From the NCBI GenBank assembly GCA_949123685.1, contig CASBHZ010000046.1, positions 1 to 22,173 of the forward strand: 22,173 nt of DNA, written 5' to 3'. The translations under genes were made by a program, and so were the position numbers. Shown here in pieces: positions 14,904-22,173 of this stretch (the first letter of the stretch is position 1; each line of letters opens with the position of its first letter). The DNA is from an uncultured Bacteroidales bacterium (GTDB taxonomy: Bacteria > Bacteroidota > Bacteroidia > Bacteroidales > Muribaculaceae). The notes under the pieces are model-generated. The model did not search any database, was not told the origin of the DNA, and saw only the letters and a list, made by a program, of their open reading frames with translations.

Positions 14904-14926
14904 CAATTCTCGGCATTGCCCTCACA

Positions 14927-15124
14927 TTGAGGGATAGCTGCATTTCACTGTACAACTATATCGAGTATAACGATTATGAGGATTATTATGTCGTTCCTAC
15001 TGCTGACGGCGGGCTTGCTGTCAGCCACGTGATATGGGGGCAAGACCCCTATTGTGCTAATGACGTATTCAACATATTCACCGAGAAAAGTGTAGATAAA
15101 GGGGATATTTTAACGACCCACTGA
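14927..15124 (+). CDS. Small hypothetical protein or gene fragment after the tRNA
   Basis: The frame from the in-frame TTG at 14927 gives about 65 residues that read like real protein: YNDYEDYYVVPTADGGLAVS followed by HVIWGQDPYCANDVFNIF. The open frame continues upstream to 14732 but passes through the tRNA-like gene, so that part is surely not translated in this form. No in-frame ATG exists after the tRNA. The likely explanations are a TTG start or the 3' remnant of a gene whose front was lost when sequence near the tRNA was rearranged. No family is recognised. It is the first of four closely spaced plus-strand genes. Confidence 0.35.
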   Translation: MRDSCISLYNYIEYNDYEDYYVVPTADGGLAVSHVIWGQDPYCANDVFNIFTEKSVDKGDILTTH

Positions 15125-15159
15125 CAGCTTTTGGCAGCAACTTTTATTTACTTTGCAGT

Positions 15160-15522
15160 ATGATTTACAAAGATTACTTCATTCACTCCGGTTTTGAGGC
15201 TGTATGGACTGTGCTGCAATCATATTATGATGAGCCGGAAAGCGCCAGACAGCCGTATAAGACGTTGTTTTATACAATCCGCAATCTTCAGGTTGATGAG
15301 GACCATTGGGGATCTCCTTTGAGGATAGAGTTTGACTTCGACAACATGATTCATGTGGTCGGCGCGCCAGATCCGATTGAATGGCTCACAGGACACGATG
15401 TGGTTTTCGATGAAGAAAAGGAATATGAATTATCGAAATTGCTCTGTGCCAAAGCATACAAAATCCTTTGGAAATTTTTAAACAACTTCTTAGACCATAA
15501 CCTCACCTATTGGTGGAACTAA
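15160..15522 (+). CDS. Hypothetical protein, immunity-protein-like (120 aa)
   Basis: A 120-residue acidic, aromatic-rich protein starting MIYKDYFIHSGFEAVW and containing SYYDEPESARQPYKTLF and a middle PLRIEFDFDN strand region, ending in a helix with WKFLNNFLDHNLTYWWN. The pattern of an N-terminal helix, a strand-rich middle with Asp and Trp, and a helical end recalls small immunity and DUF6557-like proteins found in arrays in Bacteroidota, but I cannot confirm a family. It has no signal peptide or membrane segment. It precedes the FtsZ-like gene by 15 bp and is probably cotranscribed with it. Confidence 0.65.
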   Translation: MIYKDYFIHSGFEAVWTVLQSYYDEPESARQPYKTLFYTIRNLQVDEDHWGSPLRIEFDFDNMIHVVGAPDPIEWLTGHDVVFDEEKEYELSKLLCAKAYKILWKFLNNFLDHNLTYWWN

Positions 15523-15537
15523 GCATTATTATTGATC

Positions 15538-16185
15538 ATGTATAGAGTGGTTGCTTTAGGAGACTGGGCCGGCAGTGTTGTTGACAGGCTGAGAATAAAC
15601 GGCATTTACGATTACATCAGATTTGTTTATTGTGATACCGACAAGGAACGTCTGATGAGTCACGGCAATAATTATGACGAGCATATTTTGCTTACCAGTC
15701 TCGCTCAATGTAAGGAGGCAATCCATGATGACTGCGAACTTATGGCTGTACTTGTAGCAAACCTTGAAGAAGAAGTATCTCAGAAGTATGCAATAGACAT
15801 CATTTATGAGCTATGGGGTTATGCAGACTATACATATTGTTTTACTGTTGGCTATAAATTGGAAGATGTTACAAAAGCCGAAGGAAAATACGCAGAGTTA
15901 TTCAGATGGATCTCCGACTACTCTAATATAACGGTATTTCAGGACAACAGTAGATTGCCGGTAGGTATTGACAGGTATAATGGCATTTCTCAATTACTGG
16001 GACTTGTTCTTCACCATCCCTGCAAGTACAAAAGCGACAAGAGCGACAAGTTCCCATTCGGAGCCTGGGCAACAGAGAAACAACTGCTTATGGCACTTCA
16101 AGCTGTATATTCAAACAATTCAAAAATGAGCGGATATTACGTTGCCGACACTTTTACATTTCACAAAAGCACTCATGAATATTGA
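15538..16185 (+). CDS. Divergent FtsZ/tubulin-fold protein lacking the GTP-binding signature
   Basis: A 215-residue protein; ATG at 15538 is preferred to the TTG at 15532. Its order of elements follows FtsZ: strand VVALGDWAGSVVDRL (like IGVGGGGGNAV), FVYCDTDKERL (like FAVNTDAQAL), EHILL, then LMAVLVANLEEEVSQKYAID where FtsZ has VFIAAGMGGGTGTGAAP, then TYCFTVGYKLEDVTKAEGKYAEL (like VTKPFNFEGKKRM), ITVFQDNSRL (like ITIPNDKLL), and near the end LLMALQAVYSNNSKMSGYYVA (like AISSPLLEDIDLSGARGVL). The tubulin signature GGGTGTG is gone and the T1 and T3 loops are altered, so GTP binding is unlikely. The protein is about 100 residues shorter than the FtsZ core. It may be a decoy, sensor or inhibitor of FtsZ assembly. 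The alignment was made by eye; the fold call is moderate. Confidence 0.55.
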   Translation: MYRVVALGDWAGSVVDRLRINGIYDYIRFVYCDTDKERLMSHGNNYDEHILLTSLAQCKEAIHDDCELMAVLVANLEEEVSQKYAIDIIYELWGYADYTYCFTVGYKLEDVTKAEGKYAELFRWISDYSNITVFQDNSRLPVGIDRYNGISQLLGLVLHHPCKYKSDKSDKFPFGAWATEKQLLMALQAVYSNNSKMSGYYVADTFTFHKSTHEY

Positions 16186-16501
16186 ACAGGATATGGACGA
16201 AAAACGACTTGAGATGATGCGTGAGCATCATGACTCATCCAAAAAAATGATTGATAGCTGGGGATTGCCGTCCGCTGGTGATTTCTACCATATGTTTCAA
16301 AGCTTTCTTGAGAGAATGGGCAATGAAATCCATTATAGTAATCCCGGTGACGATTATGGAGATGTTAATATAATAATCCATATGCCTAACGGCGATACTG
16401 AAGAATATTCCATTACTTCACAACCAGGAACTGGCTATGCCAAAGTCAGCCCCTTCGTTGTATGTAAAACAGACGGAGTAATTACGAAAATAGATATTTA
16501 A
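16175..16501 (+). CDS. Hypothetical protein following the FtsZ-like gene (108 aa)
   Basis: ATG at 16175 lies 11 bp inside the end of the FtsZ-like gene; an earlier in-frame ATG at 16142 would give 11 more residues but a deeper overlap. The protein has a charged N-terminal helix (MDEKRLEMMREHHDSSKKMI) then a small strand-rich part with NPGDDYGDVNIIIHMPNGDTE and SQPGTGYAKVSPFVV. No known family is recognised. Overlap with the preceding gene suggests translational coupling and a shared function. The gene is the last in this small plus-strand cluster. Confidence 0.65.
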   Translation: MNIEQDMDEKRLEMMREHHDSSKKMIDSWGLPSAGDFYHMFQSFLERMGNEIHYSNPGDDYGDVNIIIHMPNGDTEEYSITSQPGTGYAKVSPFVVCKTDGVITKIDI

Positions 16502-16707
16502 CGTGAGTTCGATAAAAATTAAGTAGCTGAGAATTTAGTGATTAGCGATAACAATATTAAATTTATAGTGCTGATTTTCAATTGCCAATTCGACAACAGT
16601 GACTCAATGCAAAGATAGGTGGCTATTCAGTACAGTTATTTTTGCACTTCGTTCTTGAATCTACGAACCTGCGGAGCGTCTTGACCGCAGCGAAAATGCG
16701 GATTAGC
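16502..16707. other. AT-rich spacer before the AlbA_2 gene promoter
   Basis: No gene is supported here. A 6-bp inverted repeat, CTGCGG/CCGCAG with a 10-nt loop (16669-16690), lies about 18 bp before the -33 element of the next promoter and could be an operator. A minus-strand TATCTTTG at 16610-16617 has no -33 partner and no gene to serve. Confidence 0.4.
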
Positions 16708-16738
16708 TTGTGTGGGTCAGGATTTTGTGGTAACTTTG
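16708..16738 (+). promoter_or_regulatory. Promoter of the AlbA_2 ATPase gene
   Basis: TTG at 16708-16710, 20 bp, then TAACTTTG at 16731-16738: a full Bacteroidetes promoter. The predicted start near 16745 leaves a leader of about 50 nt that contains the purine run GGGAGGAGG well before the start codon. Confidence 0.7.
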
Positions 16739-16794
16739 CATAACAGGGAGGAGGTATAGCAGTTTGTTCTGTGTGATTCCTCTTGGCTCCAGAT

Positions 16795-18153
16795 ATGAAC
16801 AACGAGAACCAGAATACTGAATATAAGCGAATATGGAAGGACGAATACCTGAAATGGGTATCCGGCTTCGCTAACGCGCAGGGTGGAAAGATTTACATTG
16901 GCATTGACGATGACTTGACTGTGGTTGGCGTTGACAATCTTCATAAGCAGCTTGAGGATATCCCCAACAAGATTATCAATAATACCGGTGTGTTTCCCGA
17001 AACCAACCATCTTACGATAGATGGTAAGGATGTTATTGAGATTGTCATAGAACCTTGCGGGATGCCTATTTCTTATCGCGGTGTCTATTATTATCGTAGC
17101 GGGGCTACTAAACATGAGTTTCGTGGAACTGCCCTCCATCAGTTCCTTTTGAAGAAGATGGGGTTGAATTGGGAGGATATTCCTTGTGATGGAGTAACAT
17201 TGGATGACATTGATGACGGGGCGATTGAGTATTTCCTCGATCATGCCATAGATGAGAGTCGTATGGAACCTGAATCTCGCAAATCTTCCAAAGAAGAAGT
17301 CCTATCCAATTTGGGGCTTATCAAGGACGGGATTCCAACGAATGGAGCCGTTCTGCTGTTTGGGAAATATCCCCAACGCAGATTTGTAACCTCCAGCTTC
17401 AAGATCGGTCGATTTGGGGAGGATGACGCGGACTTGTTGAGTCAAGACCAGATCGAAGGAAATCTGATTCAAATGACAGATAAGATAATGCAGGTGCTAA
17501 ACAGCAAGTATCTTATCCGCCCTATACATTATGAGGGTCTGCAACGCAAGGAGCCGTTGGAGATCCCGGAAGATGCACTCCGCGAAATAATCTTCAACAG
17601 CATTGTCCATAAATTGCAATTCGGCACATGGAATCAGATGAGTATCTATGATGATCATATCCGTTTATGGAACGAAGGTGTGTTGCCCGAACATTATACC
17701 ATAGAAACTCTTATGAGTAAGCATACCTCCAAACCCCGCAATCCCAAGATGGCGCAGGTTTTCTATCGCGCCGGATTCATCGAGGTATGGGGGCGTGGCT
17801 ATGAGAAGATAATGAAGGCGTTTGATAAAGCCAATCTTAAACGGCCTGAATTTACCGTGGAGCAAGGTGGAGTTACAGCTACTATTTATCGTGAGATTTT
17901 TATGTCTGTCAGAGGCGATGCAAAACCGATACAAACCGAACCAAAACCGAACCAAAACCGAACCAAAACCGAACAGAAAAACAGAATTATCGAATTGATA
18001 AGGGAGAATCCGGCAGTAACAAGAGTTGAAATAGCCGGAAAGTTAGGATTACATGAGAGCAGTGTTCAGCGTCGCATTGAATCTCTTGTTAAAGAAGGTA
18101 AGTTGAAACATATTGGTCCGACCAATGGAGGCACATGGGAAGTGATTGAATGA
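16795..18153 (+). CDS. AlbA_2 (Schlafen-like) / HATPase_c_4 / winged-helix protein
   Basis: A 452-residue protein from ATG at 16795 (an in-frame TTG at 16783 would add four residues). Residues 5-115 are an AlbA_2 domain: TEYKRIWKDEYLKWVSGFAN, then GGKIYIGIDDD and ISYRGVYYYRSGATKHEF. Residues 258-345 are the GHKL-type ATPase part (ALREIIFNSIVH with the N-box Asn268, DDHIRLWNEGVLPEHYT, FIEVWGRGYEKI). Residues 397-445 are a winged helix (TRVEIAGKLGLHESSVQRRI). This three-part layout is common among bacterial ATP-dependent regulators of unknown function; AlbA_2 is related to the Schlafen nuclease core, so an RNA or DNA role is possible. The linker at 376-394 (KPIQTEPKPNQNRTKTEQK) is encoded by an 11-bp tandem repeat. 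It is followed by the small gene and large NTPase after 74 bp. Confidence 0.87.
   Translation: MNNENQNTEYKRIWKDEYLKWVSGFANAQGGKIYIGIDDDLTVVGVDNLHKQLEDIPNKIINNTGVFPETNHLTIDGKDVIEIVIEPCGMPISYRGVYYYRSGATKHEFRGTALHQFLLKKMGLNWEDIPCDGVTLDDIDDGAIEYFLDHAIDESRMEPESRKSSKEEVLSNLGLIKDGIPTNGAVLLFGKYPQRRFVTSSFKIGRFGEDDADLLSQDQIEGNLIQMTDKIMQVLNSKYLIRPIHYEGLQRKEPLEIPEDALREIIFNSIVHKLQFGTWNQMSIYDDHIRLWNEGVLPEHYTIETLMSKHTSKPRNPKMAQVFYRAGFIEVWGRGYEKIMKAFDKANLKRPEFTVEQGGVTATIYREIFMSVRGDAKPIQTEPKPNQNRTKTEQKNRIIELIRENPAVTRVEIAGKLGLHESSVQRRIESLVKEGKLKHIGPTNGGTWEVIE
17936..17968 (+). repeat. 11-bp tandem repeat inside the AlbA_2 gene
   Basis: Three perfect copies of CCGAACCAAAA (17936-17946, 17947-17957, 17958-17968), with degenerate copies on each side (17926-17935 and 17969-17979). 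The unit length is not a multiple of three, so gain or loss of one copy would shift the frame and remove the C-terminal winged helix. Confidence 0.85.
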
Positions 18154-18227
18154 CATGTAACCTGTATTCGCTGATTTTATTATAATTGCGTTTTATACTA
18201 CGTTGTAATAGGTTATAGTTGAAAAAT

Positions 18228-18560
18228 ATGGATGAGTTTTCTAAATTTATAAAAGGCGTAAGACTTTCCTATGATAAAGAAAGCCCAATAAGGAAAGTGG
18301 CTGATGCTATCTCTCAAACAAATATCCTGCAAAAGGTTATTTATCTAAATAGTGAGCGAGACAGACTGCAATCGGAATGTAACTCGTTGATATTGATGAA
18401 GCAATTATTCCCGACCATTGATATATCAGGGGATCTCAGATTTAGACAAGAGCTGTTGAATCAATGTGGACAGCTGCTCAATCAATTGGGGAGTGATGTG
18501 ATTACCGATGAAACGCAGATAATCGTTACTGATATTAAACGGAAGGGATTGGCTGTATAA
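18228..18560 (+). CDS. Small companion protein of the Mrr-STAND NTPase (110 aa)
   Basis: A 110-residue protein from ATG at 18228 (the TTG at 18219 is less likely). It is helical with a probable coiled coil: NILQKVIYLNSERDRLQSEC and a second helix RFRQELLNQCGQLLNQLGS, ending in a strand-like TQIIVTDIKRKGLAV. No catalytic motif or membrane segment is visible and no family is recognised. Its stop overlaps the start of the large NTPase gene by 1 bp (TAATG), so the two are translationally coupled and probably form a complex, for example a regulator or a dedicated sensor subunit. Upstream it follows the AlbA_2 gene by 74 bp with no clear promoter in between, so all three may be one transcript. Confidence 0.75.
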   Translation: MDEFSKFIKGVRLSYDKESPIRKVADAISQTNILQKVIYLNSERDRLQSECNSLILMKQLFPTIDISGDLRFRQELLNQCGQLLNQLGSDVITDETQIIVTDIKRKGLAV

Positions 18561-21500
18561 TGATGAAAAAAATTGAGCTGAACATTGACTGGGATCTTTT
18601 CAAGGCTAAATTTAACGGCAGGGAAACATCCAAATTTGAGCAAATGGCATATCTGCTTTTTGCCTCTGAAACAGGCAATCCAAATGGTATCTTCAGATAT
18701 AAAAACCATCCTGGAATCGAAACAGAACCTGTTGATTTCAACGGAAAGACCTCCGGATTTCAGGCCAAATTCCTTACATCTTTCTCTGACGGCAAAAATG
18801 ATATCATCGATTCCCTGACCAAAGCCAAGGTCAATCATCCCAGCCTGGAAGATATCTACATCTATACCAACAATGAGCCTGGGATGGCTTATAAGAACAC
18901 AGGTGAAAAACCTGGGTATATGACGGATATAGAAAATAAAGCCTCTGTATTGGGAATGAATGTTGTGTGGCGTCTTCCAAGCCATATTGAGGCTCAGCTA
19001 GCCTTACCACAAAACCGGTATATTTACGATATATTCTTCGGTGACGAGAATTCTAATTATGCCCTCTCTTTGAGTATTGATAAACACTCCGATTCTTTAT
19101 TAGCTCTTATTCGTGAAGACATTGAGTTCCATGGAGAATGCATTCATATTGATCGAAACTCAATTGCTTCAGAATTGGTCGATCAATTCACCCATGGCAC
19201 CGTACTAATGGTCTCAGGAGAAGGAGGTTCCGGCAAAACCGCCCTGATAAAAGAGATTTACCATAAGCATTCCAAGGAATTTCCTATTGTAATATTCAGG
19301 GCCTCAGAATTGAACCGAGATAGTTTGAATGATATATTCAAACTTGACAGGGATTTTTCATTTTCCCAATTCATAGAAACCTACAGTTCCGAACCGAAAA
19401 AGGTGTTTGTGGTAGATTCCGCAGAACGACTTGCGGAATTCGATGATTTGGATTTGATTGCAGGGATGTTCCACACTCTTCTTAAAGAAAACTGGACACT
19501 TCTTTTCCTCACTCGGACTGTCTATCAAAATGCTCTTTCTACTTTTATGGCCGATGGCTTCGATATCAATCCAAGCTTGATTAACATCCCCACTCTCAAG
19601 GAATCGGAGTTACAGCAGCTCGCTTTGAATAAAGGTTTCAGTCTACCGGATAATCCACGATTCGTTTCGCGTCTTTCAAACCTTTTCTATTTCGGAGAAT
19701 ATTTAAAAAATTATGATGACATAGACCGCAAAGGGAATTACAGGGACTTTACTGATAAACTCTGGCTTAAGAAAATATGCGGTTCTCTTCGGAAAGACGG
19801 AATGGACGTTCAGCGCGACAGATGTATGATTGAAATTGCAAAAAGAAGGGCAGATTCCGGCTGTTTCTATATTGATACAGCAGATTTACGGCAGAATGTT
19901 CTTTTTGCTTTGTGTCAAGATGAAATATTGGGGTTCGATGTAAGTCGGAATGAATATTTTATATCGCATGATATCTATGAGGAATGGGCACTTATTAAAA
20001 TAGTGGATCGGAGTTGGAGAAAGATTGGAGAAGTACCAGCGTTCTTTTCTGCAATTGGTGATTCATTACCCATTAGAAGAGCCTTCCGTATGTGGCTGTC
20101 AGATGAACTCATGGAGTCCGACGGCGACATTCCACAAATTATTCATGATGCATTCAAGGATTCCACAATTCCCAAATTTTGGAAGGATGAAATCATCGTG
20201 GCTTGTTTGCTTTCTAATCATGCGGACAGGTTCTTTTCATTGTTTGACAAGGAAATCAAGGCAAATAATTTCGCAATTTTCCGACGAGCACTTTTCCTGC
20301 TCCGCACTGCCTGTGTTATTCCTAATAAGTTCTTTCAACAATTGATGGTTCCATGTGGCAAAGGTTGGGAAGATGCCATCCATTTCATGTACAGATTTCG
20401 CAATGAGACATTCGATAAGGATGTCGCAATTGCTCTTCCTGTTTTGCGCGACTGGACGAGCACAAATCCAGGCGGACAAGCTACCCAAGAAGCTGGCGCC
20501 ATGGTTTTCTCCGTCATTGAGAATGCAGATGTAAGTGGTGCTCATTGTTTTACTAATCTGGCTAAGGACCTTATAAACATTTCGTTGAAATCGGTCAAAG
20601 AAATTCCTCAGCAAATAAAGGCTTTTATCAATAAGATAATTGCCACATCCAATACTCAAAAAACCTATGTAATGAGGTTGTTAGTTGAAGAAATTCTGAC
20701 AAATCCTATCTCGCACCTTAATGTTTTACAGGAATTGCCTCTGGAAGTGATTGCGCTCAGCGAAAAATGTTGGACTTATGAACCTCCAGAGCCTGACGAA
20801 TTTACAAATCATGGTGGCCCTTTTGTCTCTGATTATCTTTCCCGGGAAAACAAGTTCGGTCTATCGAATGAAACCGAACTTCATTATTTCCCTCCAAGCG
20901 CTTATCAGACCCCGATTCTGTTTTTGTTGCGTAAGAAACCTATTGAAACCCTTGATTTCATAATCAGGTTTATCAATAAGTTTGTCGAGAATTACAAGGC
21001 ATGTGATTATGATACATGTGTTGAGGAAGCCACATTAAAGATTGAAGGAGAAGAATACCACCAATTCTGCAGTCCGGGATTATGGGAATGCTATCGCGGA
21101 ATGGGGACTCCCGTTTTGCCATATCTCATTCAGTCTATTCATATGGCACTTGAAAAATTCTTAATGGAAATTTTCGACTCCTTTGAAGCTGATAAAGTCA
21201 AATGGATTCTCAAAAAGATTCTGATTGAATCCAAATCAGCATCACTAACGGCTGTTGTGACAAGTGTGGTGCTTAAACACTACATGAAGTTGCCGGACAT
21301 AGCAATAATGATTTTTTCCACTCCAGAATTTATCGAACTCGACCTTAGCAGAACGGTCAGAGAAAACGAAGCAAAATCGTTGGCTCTAATGTCAGCAGAA
21401 TTGACAAAATCGTACAATGAACTTTATGTGAAGGAGAGGCTTGAGGCATGTAATGATAAGCACAGGAGTACAACTCTTGAGAATATTGTCCATGCTTACC

Positions 21501-22132
21501 AATATTGCCGGATTCCGGGGTTCTCGGATGAAGAACAACAGGAATATATTGGCAAAATTCATAATCTTATAGATTCTTTCAAGTCAGATGAAAACATAAT
21601 GACGAGGATGAGCTCTGTCCTTGAAAGAATCGACCGCCGGAATCTGAAGATGGAAGCAGAGCCAGTGGACGGTGGAATTATGCTTAAATTCATTCCCAAA
21701 AAACATTCGGAACAAACAATCGAAGGACAAGAGGAAGCAGAGAGGCAGTATGAGCAAATAATGAAATATTCGGTCCTGAGTCTTTGGTCATCAAAATACA
21801 TCAACGAAAACAAGGGGAAAATTCCGAAGATTACGGAATATGACAATTCCCCGGAAAAAGTGATGACAGACCTCCGTTTACTCATGGCTGACACTGAAAG
21901 TTTAACAGGAAGAACTTCACTAATCAATAAAGGCACTCCCGAAGCGGTTGCATCAAAACTGCTAAGAGAATCGGCAGATAAACTCTCAGACGAAGATCGT
22001 CTTTACTGCAAGGAAATAGTTCTGACGGGATGCCAAAATATTTTCAGCGAGAATTATTGGTATCAGGTGGATGATGGGGCGGAAGATTCCATTATGGCTC
22101 TTCCAATCCTTATGGAGCTTTTATGGGCATGA
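18560..22132 (+). CDS. Large defence-type protein: N-terminal PD-(D/E)XK (Mrr/Cap4-like) nuclease plus STAND P-loop NTPase
   Basis: A 1190-residue protein starting at ATGATG. Residues 15-150 form a restriction-endonuclease-like domain: FEQMAYLLFASE with Glu27, GIETEPVD with Glu54/Glu56, then SGFQAKFL with Gln68-Ala-Lys70, the E...QxK signature of Mrr and Cap4-type nucleases. Residues 200-330 carry a STAND-type NTPase: Walker A GEGGSGKT (220-227), Walker B KKVFVVDSAER (280-290, Asp286) and a sensor strand LLFLTRT. Residues 400-1190 are mainly helical and likely the sensor or scaffold, without obvious repeat periodicity by eye. This order (nuclease, STAND ATPase, long C-terminal sensor) is that of Avs-type anti-phage proteins that recognise a phage protein, oligomerise and degrade DNA. 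Assignment to a specific Avs type is not possible here. All active-site residues look intact. It is coupled to the small upstream gene. Confidence 0.85.
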   Translation: MMKKIELNIDWDLFKAKFNGRETSKFEQMAYLLFASETGNPNGIFRYKNHPGIETEPVDFNGKTSGFQAKFLTSFSDGKNDIIDSLTKAKVNHPSLEDIYIYTNNEPGMAYKNTGEKPGYMTDIENKASVLGMNVVWRLPSHIEAQLALPQNRYIYDIFFGDENSNYALSLSIDKHSDSLLALIREDIEFHGECIHIDRNSIASELVDQFTHGTVLMVSGEGGSGKTALIKEIYHKHSKEFPIVIFRASELNRDSLNDIFKLDRDFSFSQFIETYSSEPKKVFVVDSAERLAEFDDLDLIAGMFHTLLKENWTLLFLTRTVYQNALSTFMADGFDINPSLINIPTLKESELQQLALNKGFSLPDNPRFVSRLSNLFYFGEYLKNYDDIDRKGNYRDFTDKLWLKKICGSLRKDGMDVQRDRCMIEIAKRRADSGCFYIDTADLRQNVLFALCQDEILGFDVSRNEYFISHDIYEEWALIKIVDRSWRKIGEVPAFFSAIGDSLPIRRAFRMWLSDELMESDGDIPQIIHDAFKDSTIPKFWKDEIIVACLLSNHADRFFSLFDKEIKANNFAIFRRALFLLRTACVIPNKFFQQLMVPCGKGWEDAIHFMYRFRNETFDKDVAIALPVLRDWTSTNPGGQATQEAGAMVFSVIENADVSGAHCFTNLAKDLINISLKSVKEIPQQIKAFINKIIATSNTQKTYVMRLLVEEILTNPISHLNVLQELPLEVIALSEKCWTYEPPEPDEFTNHGGPFVSDYLSRENKFGLSNETELHYFPPSAYQTPILFLLRKKPIETLDFIIRFINKFVENYKACDYDTCVEEATLKIEGEEYHQFCSPGLWECYRGMGTPVLPYLIQSIHMALEKFLMEIFDSFEADKVKWILKKILIESKSASLTAVVTSVVLKHYMKLPDIAIMIFSTPEFIELDLSRTVRENEAKSLALMSAELTKSYNELYVKERLEACNDKHRSTTLENIVHAYQYCRIPGFSDEEQQEYIGKIHNLIDSFKSDENIMTRMSSVLERIDRRNLKMEAEPVDGGIMLKFIPKKHSEQTIEGQEEAERQYEQIMKYSVLSLWSSKYINENKGKIPKITEYDNSPEKVMTDLRLLMADTESLTGRTSLINKGTPEAVASKLLRESADKLSDEDRLYCKEIVLTGCQNIFSENYWYQVDDGAEDSIMALPILMELLWA

Positions 22133-22173
22133 AAACGAAACGAGCATAAGTGGGTGAGTGGGTTTGGTGGTGG

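Noticed and set aside
14732..14926. N-terminal part of the open frame 14732-15124 as coding
   Set aside because: It runs straight through the tRNA-like gene and reads as low-quality protein; only the part after the tRNA looks coding.
15148..15155. TTACTTTG as a promoter for the 120-residue gene
   Set aside because: It departs from TAnnTTTG, the TTTG upstream is only 14 bp away, and the start would fall on the ATG itself.
16610..16617. Minus-strand TATCTTTG as a promoter
   Set aside because: There is no -33 element at the right distance and no minus-strand gene nearby.
22140..22173. G-rich end of the window as a G-quadruplex
   Set aside because: Only two runs of three G are present, so a stable quadruplex is not supported.
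1..22173. CRISPR array, integrase or complete insertion sequence
   Set aside because: No regularly spaced repeats, no tyrosine or serine recombinase motifs and no full transposase were found on either strand.

Overview
The window looks like chromosomal DNA from a gut-type Bacteroidota (Bacteroidales). Several genes are preceded by the Bacteroidetes sigma-ABfr type promoter (TTG, 20 bp, TAnnTTTG; e.g. TAACTTTG at 16731-16738 and, on the minus strand, 14401-14408). The gene families (RhuM, Fic with N-terminal winged helix, HipA/HipB, free-standing four-helix-bundle protein, AlbA_2 ATPase) are also common in that phylum. The assignment rests on style of promoter and families only; there is no rRNA or other marker. 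No integrase or complete insertion sequence is present.

Layout. 1-976 (minus): a housekeeping zinc-dependent alcohol dehydrogenase, cut by the window edge. 1000-2231 (minus): RhuM, preceded by an unannotated 56-residue ORF. 2312-10443 (minus): a compact restriction-modification operon, read right to left as XRE regulator, C5-methyltransferase, second C5-methyltransferase, McrB-like AAA+ protein, LlaJI-type nuclease. The last four are joined by three 4-bp ATGA overlaps. This matches the four-gene LlaJI/BsuMI type of system plus a controller gene. A predicted HEPN-domain protein follows the nuclease after 54 bp. 10911-11945 (minus): a Fic protein whose catalytic His position is Gln, with three copies of a 12-bp operator-like site upstream. 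12047-14348 (minus): a HipB/HipA toxin-antitoxin pair split by a four-helix-bundle (23S rRNA intervening-sequence protein family) gene; this gene sits in an inverted-repeat-bounded unit of about 467 bp lying exactly between the hipB stop and the hipA start.

14349-16501 is the most irregular stretch: a divergent-orientation switch with a possible transposase fragment, a perfect 13-bp inverted repeat, a class II tRNA-Leu-like gene with a non-standard D-loop, and then a plus-strand run of small genes. One of these reads as a shrunken FtsZ/tubulin-fold protein that has lost the nucleotide-binding signature. 16708-22132 (plus): a good promoter drives an AlbA_2/HATPase/winged-helix protein with an 11-bp tandem repeat inside the gene, then a 110-residue companion gene overlapping by 1 bp a 1190-residue protein with an Mrr-like nuclease domain followed by a STAND-type P-loop NTPase and a long C-terminal sensor-like region.

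Taken together this is a defence island: restriction (LlaJI-like), probable abortive modules (HEPN, Fic, HipBA) and a large Avs-like nuclease-NTPase. The best candidates for something not yet described are the small protein plus Mrr-STAND pair, the degenerate FtsZ-like gene cluster beside the odd tRNA, the HEPN gene attached to the LlaJI operon, and the inverted-repeat unit carrying the four-helix-bundle gene inside hipBA. All family calls come from reading motifs by eye; no database search was run.
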